DNA of 64,000 nt from Coptis chinensis (taxonomy: Eukaryota > Streptophyta > Magnoliopsida > Ranunculales > Ranunculaceae). The stretch spans positions 34,904,501-34,968,500 of the forward strand of contig CM027383.1 of NCBI GenBank assembly GCA_015680905.1. Direction: 5' to 3'. The translations under genes were made by a program, and so were the position numbers. Below the pieces are notes generated by a model that was given only the letters and a program-made list of their open reading frames with translations, was not told the DNA's origin and made no database searches. This document shows positions 12,709 through 25,236 of this stretch, piece by piece. Positions within the stretch are counted from its first letter, which is position 1, and every line of letters begins with the position of its first letter.

Positions 12709-14759
12709 ACCACCCCCAAACAGCATTTTGCTTGTCCTCAAGCAAATATGAGAAATTAGCATAAGTGACCAAAAATGGAGTTCTATCTACTCGTTTATTT
12801 GTAGCGATTGCATTGACCATATGCAACAAGGCCTTAAACCACTAGGAATTCCCTAGTGAACGAGTTATAGCCTCGTGAGAGTTTTCCAGTAAAGGTACTC
12901 ACAAACTTTATCTATACTACAATGACTAAGAAATAAAACTATTGTTTCCTCATTCATGTCTCAACTATCTATACATCTCACTAGCAAATGAATAAGAATA
13001 ACCAAGTCAAAAACCTAAGCTAATATATGCATAATAATCAATCATCTATGATACAAGTATATATACTATGAGTAATACTATGAAATGCCTAGCAGGTTCG
13101 TTTCTGAAAACTCGGAATAGCGTCCTTAAGTAGGTCCTCACATAAATGTCAAGACAAAAACCACTCGATTTTTTTCCGCTCAAGTTTATTTACTCGATGT
13201 AATGCGGTGGGCACACTTTACCCTACAATCTCAATGACAAACAAGGAAGCCGGAGTCGATCAAACACATCTGCCACTTACTATCACACTAACCTATTCCT
13301 AATTGAGCTAGAGGTCTTTATTAGGTGTTGCGAGGTTTAGGAGATGGTTTAAGAAGGAAGGAAATGGATATTCAGCAGGACAAGTCTGAGATAATAGAGT
13401 CTTCATATTATGTAACTTAGAGAAAACCTTGTTATTTTCTTTTGCTTCTATACTTTGTTTCCATCCTTAGCCATATTTTTCTTTTTCTTTTCTTTGGCTT
13501 TTGACTCCCTTTTATTCTATTTTTGGAGTTTTTATTTATTTCTATTTTTCTTTTTCTTTTCCTTGGATGGACAATTCTTTTCTTTTTCTGAAGCAACTAA
13601 CTAATTTTTGTTTACACAGGTTTTTCTCTTCTTCTTTCTTCACTCATTCTATTCTCAGACTTATTCTAGATTGGGTAAGTTGAATTTTTTATTTTGTTTT
13701 GTTTTTGTAACAGGGTAAAGGAATTGTGGTTTATGGAAGGGCTAATGAAAGGCTCAGTGGGGCGACTAGCTGAAAATATACTTAGGTCAGAATTTCTAGC
13801 TATATCGATCCAAAAAAGGCCTAAATTCTCTCTTAGGACATGGTATAGTGGTCAAGCAAGTGGATGTGTGATTTCTCTATTCTGAATATACTTCTCCCTT
13901 GTGTCATTTCTCAAATGTTTCACTCATATAAGGCTTTAGGCTATATTCTCACAGGATTTGTAGAATAAGTACTCTAGCCTAGATTTCAGAAACTTACTGC
14001 CAAACAATCATAGATACTCATGTAATATATTTATAGATAGATGCAAAGATTATTACCTACATATTAACCTAAGTTTCTAAAAACTATTCTAATGCAAAAG
14101 CTATGTGAGACTTCTAGATTATTAAGAGCATAGAGAAATAAACAATACCAATATTCCTAAGTGTATAGCATAAACTTTTTATTTATATTTTTGAATTTTA
14201 TAATTTTTAACAAGAAAACAAGTGCATATTATACATATCTATATCCTAACAGATGCCTTAATTACACGTGTTTCTATGCCCACCCCCAAACAAGAAACAT
14301 GCTTTGTCATCAAAGTATTTAAATAGAGAGGGTAGGAAAAATACCATGGAAACGTGTGAAATTCTGGAACATCTGCAAAACAAGGTTATAACATACTAAT
14401 ATAGAAAAGAAAACTGACGCAACTCTATATGAGTTCCATCCATTATGGGGTTAACAAGAAATAAATTGCTTGGGACATAAGCAGACACTAACTGGAATTA
14501 AAAAAACTTACCTCCACTCCAGCGTTTACTCGTCATCCTCCTCTTCTATAAAGAAGTGAGGTTCCTTCGCGTCCATTAAAGATTGCCATCCTGCTTGTAT
14601 GATTACTTCGCGAAACCAAGCACCATAGGTGTCACTTTGGAACAAGTCTTCGAAAGACTGTTCCGGTATGATACGCGGGGATGTCATCACAAAACTACTC
14701 TCTGGAACAGCTGCAACAATCCTGAACAACCCACGCAAAAAAAATCGGAAATTTTCTGG

Positions 14760-14880
14760 TCTACGGAAGTTAGGGCGCAGGTGCGCTCAACTTGGGCGCA
14801 GGTGCACTCAGTGCAAATTTTCAGAAAATGATTAGGGCGTAGGTGCGCTCCACTGGGGCGCAGGTGCGCTCCGAGGTGCT
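14760..14880. repeat. Reiterated GGGCGCAGGTGCGCTC motif
   Basis: The phrase GGGCGCAGGTGCGCTC and close variants occur about four times here and again at 18985-19070. Similar GC-rich phrases appear in the Copia-like LTR relics at 61810-61860 and 63180-63310. The function is unknown. Confidence 0.6.
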
Positions 14881-15636
14881 GATTGTTGAAAATTGAGACG
14901 AACAACGGGAAACGTGGGAGTGAAAGGTGAGAGATGAATGTGAGATGTAGTGTGGGTTGTGAGTGTAGAATGAATGAAATTTTTATAGGTTTTGAATTGT
15001 TAAAACGAATTGGGAAGTTGCCAAAAAGCTTTAAGGCAATTTCCGGAAACAATAAAATTTCCGAACCCGAAAACGGAAACAACTCATATTCTTGATTCTA
15101 AAACAACCCTAATATCTTTTTGGGTGAATTTAGGATAGAAACTGCCTAACTCATCGATATTTCATCCTACCACAATATCTATTAATCGATATGCCCATAT
15201 CGATAATATTCTCAACCCTCACTCCAGAACAACTTCTAGACTGGAGGATCCTACCACAAATCATGCTAGAGTAAATAATACCACCCCCAAACAATTTGGG
15301 AAGGTGGGATTAAAGATAAAAATAGCGCACAATTTGAAAAGAACAACATTATATTAAAATTAAAATTCAAACAACATTTAACTACCAAATCAAAGTTAAC
15401 TACGGAATTTAACAACGTAACATCCAATCTACTAAAAATAATAAAAAACAACATCAAAATAACAAACAAGGAGAAATCTAGCTACTCCTAAAGGGAGCGA
15501 GGTGGGGATAAGAATAGGAAGTTTAGTGATCAAGCATGGAAAAACCAAACACCCCACCCCCAAACAAATTTTTGAAAATAGGTTTTTGAAAATTTGTTTT
15601 AAAACGTGGGTCTTTTAAAGTCAGATTCCCCTAGAC

Positions 15637-18600
15637 TTAATGTGATATATATGTATTAACATGCAGTTTCTCATATATCAATAATCTAAACAATTGTGGA
15701 TCTTTCCATAAATAGTTAACACGGAATGCACCATCAAACAGAATTAAGAACCAAGATTTCCTATGACATAGCTTAGTGGAATGAGAGCAAAGCCTGATAG
15801 ATCTAAAACCTAATCGAGCATACAGTTTCTTCTTTAACCTCCTACGAAAGGGATGCCAAGTAAATGAACGTGAGAAAATTGATGGTTGTGGAAGATACGT
15901 GGGATGTGGATAATTTTGAGAAGGAAGAAATGGAAAAAATGAAAAAGTGTCAGGTGGCTTGTCCTTGGGTGTTACTTCTTCACCAGATGGTTTTAGATAG
16001 TTATGAAGCATAGGAGAAACAAGAAGGTCAAGTACAAACTCAATGGTTCTTTGAAAAGGTAGAGGGTGAGGAACATTCGTGATGGAAGGTGAATGAGTTA
16101 CATGAGAGTGTGAGGTGGGTGAATGGTGTTCAACTAGTGTTCTTAGTTCTATATCATCAGAGGCCTTGAGATATGCAAGACATTCCTCAATAGGTGGGTA
16201 AGAAGAATCACTGGGATAGAGGGTAAAAAATTCTTCTTCCGTCATCGCGTTAAGAGATGAGTGGATGTCAATAGGAGGGGACTCGCGAGGTGGCAAAAAA
16301 GGGTTGCAAATGAGTCGAAGGAAATCTTCCTCGATGTTATCTACGTCTAGGGAGTAGAAATTGTGATCCTTGCTTTCTTCCATAAGAGGGGTATCTACTA
16401 GTGTGGGGACTAAAGCGTCAGCCGCACTAATGTGAGGTACAAAACTCTCAATGGACTTCACTTCTCCTTCTATAGGCAAACCTAGTTGTCCCTGTTTTTG
16501 TCTAAACATGTTAACTTCTACAGAAAGATTTCCAAAAGAAAGAGTCATTGAGCCATCCCGACAATTGATTTGGGCATTGGCGGTTGCCAAGAAAGGGCGC
16601 CCTAAGATGATGGGAATAGAATCATGAGCAACTTCTGTGTCAAGAATAACAAAGTCGGCTGGATAGTAAAAATCCTGCACTTTAACGAGAATGTTTTCAA
16701 CCACACCCTTAGGATACTTAATAGAACAATCGGCTAACTGCAAAGTCATTTTGGTTGGTTGAAGTTTTGTTAGATCCAGTTGTTTATATAAATAAAAAGG
16801 GAGTAAGTTAACACTCGCTCCCAGGTCTAATAAAGCAGTTGTTATAAAGGTATCACCTAAGGTGTATTATCTTAGGGATCGACCGGGTCCTTGTACTTAA
16901 CAATTCTGTTATGTTCGGATAAAGAGGATATTGTTCGTTAAGAAGGCTTCGCGGGGTATGTTGGTTTTCCTCTTCTTGGTGCACAACTCTTTTAAAACTT
17001 AAGCGTGTCCAGTAGACTTTTATAGCATCTAGAAAAGGTAGGTTGATAGTTAAATTTTTAAACATTTCCCTAATCTCATCAAAATTCTCGTCCTTTTTAG
17101 ACACAATTAGTCTCTCGGGATACGGTGGTTTATCTTTATACCTAATATGAGGGGGAACATATTTGTTAACCGTTGCTTTATCTTTTATCACTTTCGAACT
17201 AGGTTTCCATATTGGAACCTCTACAGGTGTAGGGTCTTCACTTTCTATTATTGGGTCTTGTAATGTTTTCCCTTTTGGTTATGGTTTAACTGGTACTTCT
17301 ACAGTTGTAGGGTCTTCAGCTTCTATTATAGTATTTGGTATGGTATCATTTTTAGTTTGCGGGTAATCTTTAGGCATAGTCACTTGGTTATCAACTATTC
17401 GCCCTGAACGAAGGGTAGTAACTATCTGTAGGTTCCCTTGGTTTATATTACCATTACACTGAATACTTTTTATTTCGAAGGCGGTGTTTTTTGACTTAGG
17501 ATTAGGCACTGCTTGACCTGGAAACACGCCTGTTTGGTTATTATTTTGGTTAGAAGACATGTCAATAACCTTTTGGCACAAAGACTGCATCATTTGCATC
17601 GTTTGTTTCATCATAGTAGAGTTTTGATCATGTTGATCTTTCATAAAGTTGGAGTTTTATTGCATAATTTGATTTTGTTTTTCCAACAAGGTCACTACTA
17701 CTGTGTCTGTAGATGGTTGAACTAGAATTAAAGCTTGTTGAGCGTTCATGTCTTGATGTTGATAGTTCTGGGTCATGGGCCATATACCTCTATTCTGGTC
17801 ACCTAAGTTCCCTTGTCCTTGATGTTGAGTTAACTGGTTGAAGTGTGATGGTTGTGGTGGTATTTGTGCATAGACAAGAGGACAATAGAAGTCGGAATGC
17901 TCAAGACTACAACAGACATTACAACGAGTAGAGTTAATGTTCATGACCGGAGTGGGTTGTTGTTGAACGAGATGGCATCTACCTTTTAGTAAGGGCATCG
18001 ATAAGAGTTTTAAGCTCGGGATCATGTTTAACCTCAAGAGAAGAAGGAGAGGAGCTGGAGGAATTGTTACCTCCCCAATTGTTGTTCTTCTTAGATTGAT
18101 CTTCTAAGAATTTATAAGCCTCCAAGGCTCCTTTACTAAGAAAACTACCCCAGTCATGATATCTAGAACCTCCTTATGATAATGTGAAAGCCCCTTGAAG
18201 AAAGCACGAACAAAGCGTGTCTTTCGCAAGATTATGATCGCGGGCATTCAATGAGAAGATCGCTGAAACGATTCCGTGCCTCCGAAAAGGATTCATGAGG
18301 ATTCTCGGCTGAAGAAATGAATCTTGTGAAGCATTTCATCCGTCTTCGATGGTGGGTAAAACTGTTCCATGAACAATTGAACAAGTTGAGCCCATGAGTC
18401 CACGAAGAGTTTGGCATTTGGGCAGTTAACCAAGATGCCGCCTTGTCGGGCTAGGGTGAAAGGAAACACCCTAAGTTTAACTTGATCCGACTTTACGCTA
18501 GGATGATGGAATGTAGTGAGAACTTGGTCTATCCTACGCGTGTGCTGGAAAGGCTTCTCGTGGTCTAAACCATGAAAACCGGTAACAAGTTAAATATATT

Positions 18601-18709
18601 AGGGGGATTCAAAATCCCCCACTAGGTCTGCAAGAACGATGCACGACTTAGGGCCATCGTTTAGGGCTTTATAAAAATCAGAGAGAGGAGTCTCTTGTTC
18701 TTTAGCCAT
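15637..18709 (-). pseudogene. Gag and aspartic protease remnants of the Gypsy element
   Basis: The minus strand opens near 18709 with MAKEQETPLSDFYKALNDG, then shows gag-like sequence, a CCHC zinc knuckle (CNVCCSLEHSDFYC, about 17890-17935), and a retropepsin domain with the DLGAS catalytic motif near 16830 and ILGRPFLATA near 16590. The region after the protease (to 15637) is low in recognisable motifs. These are the usual gag-protease parts of Tat/Athila-type elements. The frame is broken in several places, so this is a fossil. Confidence 0.75.
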
Positions 18710-19906
18710 TGATGCAAGTGTAGTGTGTGAAATTTTAGATAGGCGTGTTGTATTTATTTCTATGAAAAACAAGCCTGATTATACTAGAATTAAAACTCCT
18801 CTGACAGAAGAGGCGAGGAGTGGAAGAAGGAGTACATGAATGCCTCCTTGCTACGCGTTTGAATAGCGTCTTGTATACGCGATCTCAGTGTATTTAACAA
18901 GTTTGAAACACTGAATAACTTGAAGAAATAAAAATTTGAACTAACCTGTGAAAATCGGGCTGTTCATGATGAATTTTCCTTGTAGGGCGCAGGTGCCCTC
19001 TCCTTGGGCGTGGGTCACACTCAGTGTAAGTTCAAGTTACTGTGTTTGGGCGCGGGTCGCGCTCAGGTCAATGTTTGAGTTTTAGGCCTTTTATCGTACT
19101 CCAAAAACTTTGACATTTTTACAATAATTTGCTAAGACTTTTATCAAGTAGCCTGTAAAATTTCAGATCAATCGGAACTATGAAAGTCCCTCTACTGCCC
19201 TGCAAAGTTTGCAAAACAGTTTTCGGACACAATACAAAACAACCGAATGGTTAACCCATCAAAACAAAGCTAAAAATTTCCAAATTTTTACTGGAGACTC
19301 CTGACAGATCCTACTTGTTCCTGTAAAAATTTGAGAGCAATTGGAGTTCTACAACCTCTCCTTATCGGCTGGTGTTCCAGATATTAAGTGTTTGCAACAC
19401 TGTAGAAACACACTGGAAACACTCCACTATTTAGGAGGTCAAAACAAATCAAAAACTCGTCAAAGTTTTACTGCAAACTCCTGACTTAGGATAGATACTC
19501 CTGTAAAAATTATAGAATTTTTAGAACTCCCTAAGTAACCTTACTCGTCTGTTTTTCAAGAACATACGGTGTGAAAACTGAAATGCAGCACTATAAAGAT
19601 CGTATTTTTTTTTCACAAGGTAAACCAAATTTGAAAAATCTGAAAATATTCCAGTAAATCAACAACACATTAAATATTATGTCTGAAAATATTTAGAATT
19701 TTCGAAAATTTAGAAATACCTTCACCGCAGTGTTTTTCTCTATGAATCCATGAGCCCTATGCCTAAAACAAAGAAACAGTTCGAAAATTCAAGAAATAAG
19801 AATGAAAAATTAAAAGGGTGGGTGGGTAGAGAATGGGGGATTGCCCCTTGGATTCAAGCAATTGAATTCTTGTCTTGAACGAGATTAAGATGGTAGCGGC
19901 GCCATT

Positions 19907-21061
19907 TGATAAAATGTAAATTTATGTATAAATTAACTATCTATGCGTAAACACAAATAATCAATTTACGTAAATACGTGTTTATATCAATATTCCTACT
20001 CTCAATAATGAAGTAATATAAGAGAGTCAGGATTCGTTCCACTCTTAAACCCTCAAGACTTAATAGAATTCAACTACTCGACACAAAGAACAATGGTAAA
20101 CAATGAGAGTAGTGTGTAATTTCTAATATTATTATACTATCATTTCTATATGAATTTGAATACAACATAATCTAAAGATTCTAACTTTATGAAATTTAAC
20201 TAAACAATAATCCAACCCAACATCAATAACTACAAAATGACTAACAACCAAGAAATGAAATTAGATCTAAGCAATAGATAAATGACAAAATCGAATTTGA
20301 TCAATAATAAACTACTTTATTTATCTAATGAAGCAATAACAATATTTTAATACTTTAAATTAAAACAAGGGAAATGAAAACTAATTAAAATGAAGATTTA
20401 ATTCTAGATCTAAAAATTATTCTAACCCTAAACTCCATTAATATTAGCTTCCTAACCTAACTACTTTTTCTACCTAACCTAATTGCCCTTAACAAAGAGT
20501 CAAACTTTTGTTTTTATACTTTCAGATCTAAAAATCATGCATGGGCTTGGAGCCATGTTTTGGGCCGGGAAATCGGGCCCAAAACCCAATTTCTTTAGTC
20601 CAAAATGGGCTCTTCAGCTGTAGTTGGCTTCGACAGATGTTTTGTCCACTTTTGCTCCTCTGATTGGGTCAAGGCTTGGACCATTGGAAAGCTCTTTCCG
20701 AGCCAATCGTTTTGACATAAGATACTCCCAATTTCGAGGTCTGAGTCCAAAGATACGGCCTTCGAAAGTTCTGCTGACTTTGTGTGCTGTTTCTGCCCGC
20801 GTTGACTTTGACTTTTCAGCTTTTGACCGGGCTTTACAAAGGCTTTGTCTCTTTGAATCTTGGCCTTTATCACAGAACTTCTTAGCAACCAACCCTTGCT
20901 CCTTTATCTCGCCAAAGTGGCACATTTCTGTACATAATTGACTTTACTGCCTGAAATACATAAAAACACGTAATCAGTATTAACTCTTATTTATTACTCA
21001 CATAATTGGTCTAAAAGTATGATTGTTAAGGGGTTAAAACTACAGTTTTGAGCTCTTATCA
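19907..21061 (-). repeat. 5' LTR of the 11.6-21.1 kb Gypsy element
   Basis: Bounded by TGATAAAATG at 19907 and CTTATCA at 21061, directly followed (minus strand) by the TGGCGCC primer-binding site. Confidence 0.85.
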
Positions 21062-21700
21062 TTAACCCAGTTACTTAACTGTCTCGACCGATGCCAGAGC
21101 ATTCAAATAACTGGCTTACACAAATGAGATCACTTCAACATTAGGACTTAGTACGCCAAAGTACTTTAATGTCTCGACCGATGCCAGATCATCCAAGCAC
21201 CTCATACAAAGTCATTACCGAAAACACAAGTAAAATACATACATCCGAGTCCCATAGCTATCGAAAGGTTTACACCCTTAACAAATGATATTTACTATAA
21301 AACTTTATAAAAGAGAAACAAAAGAGGTACAAAGACAATACTTATAGACCTTAGTCGCCTTTTAGTACTTTGGCGACTAAATTTAGTGTACTCTAATTTA
21401 GTATCACATCTTCCACACCAATTTAGTCTACTTTACTTTAGCCACATTCTTAGATCTTAAAACCTCTGTTGTTTCTTTTGTAGCCTAGTCTAGATTATAT
21501 TGGAATCATTGTTGTTTCCCATAATTGTCATGGGGTAGCAGCGCGAGCCTGTGGTCTCGTGAATTTAGAACCCATGAGGGTAAGTTTATCTCACTCATGG
21601 AAAGGCATGGAAAGAGGTTAGTTTCAGATTAAACGATCGAGTTGCTACTCTGTCACTAGATGAAACTGAGCTTTAATGAAATGAAAGCAAGGAAGAAGAC
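21062..21700. other. No gene seen; short direct repeat
   Basis: Two copies of 'TGTCTCGACCGATGCCAGA' lie near 21080 and 21170. Together with 11404-11556 across the Gypsy insertion this could be a truncated LTR that starts TGTAACACCCC at 11406. The matching right end was not found, so I do not call it. Confidence 0.3.
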
Positions 21701-21706
21701 TCTAAA

Positions 21707-21910
21707 GTGGTAGGATCTCATTTGGTTTGGTTTGGTATTGGTGTTGTTATTGCTTCTAGAATCTTTGCTCTTACTGGTCAGGAAGCAAAGGGGACTGTTG
21801 GCCCTGTAGTTGTTCTATCCTATGCAATTTTTGGTATCTATGCCATGTTCTCTGTGTTCTTTTACACCGAATTCGCAATTGAAATCCCTACTGCAGATAC
21901 ATTTCTAATA
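21707..21910 (+). pseudogene. Cationic amino acid transporter fragment
   Basis: One frame reads WFGIGVVIASRIFALTGQEA, then GPVVVLSYAIFGIYAM and FFYTEFAIEIP. This matches, as I remember it, the first membrane segments of plant CAT-family transporters, which move lysine and arginine across the plasma or vacuolar membrane. Only about 65 of some 600 residues are present, with no start or downstream exons. The conserved GAGIF/GSGIF motif reads ASRIF. It lies inside the presumed CACTA element, so capture by the transposon is likely. It is certainly non-functional as a transporter. Confidence 0.7.
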
Positions 21911-22289
21911 GAACACACAATGTATACATACTATATTTCCTAAAGTTTCCGTTGATTATAAATTCAATGTTTTCTTTCTTGTTGAGTTGGTAATGACTAA
22001 TTTTATATCCATACTTAAAATGAAATCCATTCCGACGCCTAGATCCAAATTCAGAACGAGTTCATCTTGTACTCTTCTCATTTCTCCTAATACCAAAAGA
22101 TTGAGCAATATACCTAACTATTGAAAAAACTGAAGATTAACAACTAAATTGTTCTAACGTACACCTTAACGACTACTTGGACTCCTTAACAAGAAAGCTA
22201 GCTAGCTAGCTACTCCATGGGTAGCTCAAAAAATAAATTAGAAAATAGTTCTAATTAATATAAGCCAATAGAGCCCAGATAATACCTTA

Positions 22290-22990
22290 CACAAATAGTC
22301 GTGATGATCTATGTGATATATTGGTCGATTAAGTCAATGAAGTCCTGACAAAGTACATCTATTTCCCTAGTCGTGTACTTGTCCTTGCTAGCCAACTCCA
22401 TCACCTAAGTAAGTCAAGAAAAAAGTTGATGGATCATGAATTTTTTTCGATAACATACTTTTTTCGATATCATATTTTTTTGTTTATGTTGATGTGATAT
22501 ATTAAAGAACATGATAACTCTATTCACCTTCTTTTTTATTGGTAGACCAGGATCCTCGATCAACTGCAGCATAAAGAGCATCACATAATAACCACATAAG
22601 ATAACCCCCTTTTGTTGTGGGCACTTCACAAAAAAGTATATAAAACAATCAATTATATATATGCAACCAATAACAAAGATACACATTGCACTTTTAGCAG
22701 AAAATAGTAGTTTACCTTCACGTAGTTCCAATTTGGATTTGGATTGTTCTTTCTCTTTCCTTGAGATAAGTTAACTGTTTTGATTGCACTAACAATTGCA
22801 AGATTTTTGCAATAAGAACGAAAAAAAAAATAGTCAGCCCTGCTTGTAACTTATTTAAACTCATAATCAACCAAACGTTCGAACCGAATGATTTATTCAT
22901 AAAGGAAACGAATGCAATTCAAGGCACTATTACTAAAGACCATATCCAAATAGCTAGGGTCCAGTCAAAGAAATTGAAAAGGGTACTCAT
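22290..22990 (-). pseudogene. Ulp1-like (C48) cysteine protease relic
   Basis: On the minus strand, exon-like blocks give DWTLAIWIW (position of the HWTL catalytic-His motif), NVWLIMSLNK (position of the 'V-x-LDSL' motif), NPNPNWNYVK and VKCPQQKGVILCGYYVM. The last contains the CPQQ...CGYY signature with the catalytic cysteine. A tail block reads MELASKDKYTTREIDVLC. Ulp1-type desumoylating protease genes are commonly carried by plant CACTA and Mutator-like elements. Here the His and Asp positions are altered and frames are interrupted, so the gene is dead. This is the best evidence that 10356-24534 was a protein-coding transposon. Confidence 0.65.
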
Positions 22991-24464
22991 GTGTTTATCT
23001 CTAATTTCAAATCTGGATTTGGGTCACTTCCAAGAGAATTAAACCAGTACACTTCCATCGATGGTATGTCAATACGTATTAAAACCCAATGCCCGCTACG
23101 ACAAATCAAGTATAATTGAATTAAATAAATTCTTACAAAAATAAAAATAAAAAATTATTTCATAACAATTCACTAGATCGAACTCGAATTTTAAGCTCCA
23201 ATATATGACTAACCCACTCAAGAATTCTTACAACAACAAAGTTTTTTCTTCCCCTACTACCACTCTAGCAACCAATTTTTCTTTTTCTTTTTAATTAGAT
23301 GGGTCAAGCTAGGTGATGACCAGATGGATACGTGTGTTAATATGTAGGCAAAACTAAAGTGTGACCAGCTCCTACTTACTCCAAGTAGGAGGTGACAACT
23401 CCATGTTCAAAGTAACCACACAATGTAATGGGGTCTCATGCATGCAACGAAATGGGCCAACGCCTAGTAGCTAGTCTTATTCTTGTATCTAATCTATCCT
23501 TAAATAAATAGATAGTAACACAAAAGAGCAATTGTTTAACTCAAAGAACCAATGATTGAGGTTCACTAAACAACAGGACACATGGTGCTACTATAAGTCG
23601 GATATGCAATATGCACTATGGCTATTTTTTGCATGCGCAATTCAGCTTATCATTAATTTACAAGGAGTTTCTTTATGCAACAGACCATACATTTACTACC
23701 AAATTTTTTGCATCAGCTTCTTATCTCTCTTTACAACGAGCAATAAGCTAAGCTATAAAAAATAGACTAGAATACTGTTAGGCAATCATTGTCGAATTGA
23801 AGAGAAGCTAGAGAGGAGGAAAATAAAGGGAAGGAGGAGAGAGTGGGGAAGAGATCAAAAAAGGGAAATCTATATATTATGCCTAAAATTAAATCTCATT
23901 AACACTAAACACCTAAAATTGAATCGAAATTCAAAAGAGAAAAAACATAATGCTACGGTTCAAAATTTCTTATCTACCTCATACACTATATACTCACAAT
24001 AGTCGCAAGTTAATATCATTTACCAAAATCAGCAACTTAAACATGCATACAAATCATACATAACAAAACAAAACCCTCACCTCGAGCACATCAATGCAAT
24101 GCGAAACCCTCATTTTCCTCACCCGTCTCATAACATCATCTTCTAACATCAACTCAATAGTCTCACGAAACACATTCAATTCTCAACTTTAGCAACTTCA
24201 ATAATCCCACAAAAACTCAACACCCCAACACCATTTTTCTTCCTACAATCCACTACCAAGTTGCCAAAAATGGAACTATTCGCACTTAACACACCCGAAT
24301 GTCTAGATTAATGGGTAAAACAACAATGTTGGCTACTACAATTCTCAAAAAAAAAATGAATGAGAAACAAACGGAAGAATCGAAGAGAGGAGAGAGAAAG
24401 AGAAATCAATATCATAAAGTAATGAAGGGAAGGGAGTAGGGGAGGAGGGAAGAGACTTTGTTGT
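22991..24464. other. No gene recognised
   Basis: AT-rich stretch with only short frames. It lies inside the presumed CACTA element. A purine-rich run (GAGAGGAGAGAGAAAGAG) near 24385 resembles a leader region, but nothing supports a transcript. Confidence 0.4.
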
Positions 24465-24677
24465 GTCACTTTTAGGTAGAATCATCACAATCAGTTTTTA
24501 AGAACCGACACAACAAGCCTTGTTTTTGGTAGTTGACAGTTGGGTTTTGAAACCATTGATAATGACATGTTTTGGCTTATAACTACTAAAACAAAATCAG
24601 ATTTCAAGTTTTAATTATTAATAAGGACAGACTTGACTTTATTATTTTTCACTCTTTCTAATTTTACCCTTCTATGC

Positions 24678-24707
24678 TTGGTATGCACAGACGTCTGTGC
24701 ATACCAA
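24678..24707. repeat. Perfect 30-bp palindrome with related copies
   Basis: The half-site TTGGTATGCACAGAC is followed directly by its exact inverse. Related half-sites (CTTGTGCATACC) recur near 24723-24738 and 24838-24850, and a diverged one near 24760. This forms a small palindrome cluster within 24660-24860 of unknown role. Confidence 0.8.
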
Positions 24708-25236
24708 AGGACCTGCACTGACACTTGTGCATACCATTTTATACCAAAGGTGGTACGCATTAACGTTTGTACATACCTAAAGTGGCATGATTTAATATAT
24801 TTGTCAGTTCATCAAAAAAAAATAGTATGCACCGACACTTGTGCATACCGTGGTACTATTGTCTTTTTCAAATAAGAGTCAACTATTGTCCTTGACAACG
24901 TTTTTGAAATATGGGTGGTTTTTTGGGTTCATTATTTCGAATTTTTTTCTTTATCAATTTTGTCCCCTCAAACAAAATTGGTGCTTAATTAGTTGGGGAA
25001 GATGAACTCAAGGTTTAGGGCATAATTATCAATGAGTGGTGTGGGCCGTTGGATGTGAGTAATTTGATATTGACACGTGTTATGTACATTCTCTAGTTTA
25101 AATTGGATATTGCAAAACTAATATTTCATTTTGATAATTTTTCAACGAAAAGGGTATTCAAGACATTTCAATTGCCCTGGCCATGAGATAACGGTCAAAA
25201 TGTGTTGACTGAGACAGTGAGTGAGTCTTTGGGGGG

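Larger units (their letters stand above)
11557..21061 (-). mobile_element. Gypsy (Tat/Athila-like) element with both LTRs, non-autonomous
   Basis: Two direct LTRs of 1152 and 1155 bp bracket about 7.2 kb. On the minus strand, the primer-binding site directly after the left LTR (19904 downward) starts TGGCGCCGCTACC, related to the tRNA-Asp type used by Athila/Tat elements. A G-rich polypurine tract (TTTGGGGGTGGT) abuts the other LTR at 12709-12721. Flanks are TTTAC and TTAAC, a 5-bp duplication with one change. Gag and protease remnants are present. No reverse transcriptase or integrase is seen between 12710 and 15600, so it depended on a helper. The coding part is broken. LTRs differ by roughly 3%, suggesting an age near 1 million years. 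Confidence 0.85.
10356..24534 (-). mobile_element. Decayed CACTA-like transposon, split by a Gypsy element
   Basis: The left end (TACTACT plus an A-run and GGCT) is the imperfect inverse of the right end (AGCCTTGTTTTTGGTAGTT, ending 24534). Next to both ends lie many short sub-terminal copies of GACACAAC / GTGTCGG in both directions (10380-10700; 24465-24520), a CACTA hallmark. A Ulp1-like protease gene relic on the minus strand (22290-22990) is an accessory gene often carried by plant CACTA and Mutator-like elements. The 3-bp flanks (CTA and GAC) do not match, and no transposase was recognised. Ends and extent are an inference. Confidence 0.45.

Noticed and set aside
14526-15082. Overlapping frames on both strands as genes
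   Set aside because: They lie in the interior of a Gypsy element around the GC-rich motif, overlap each other and show no domain.
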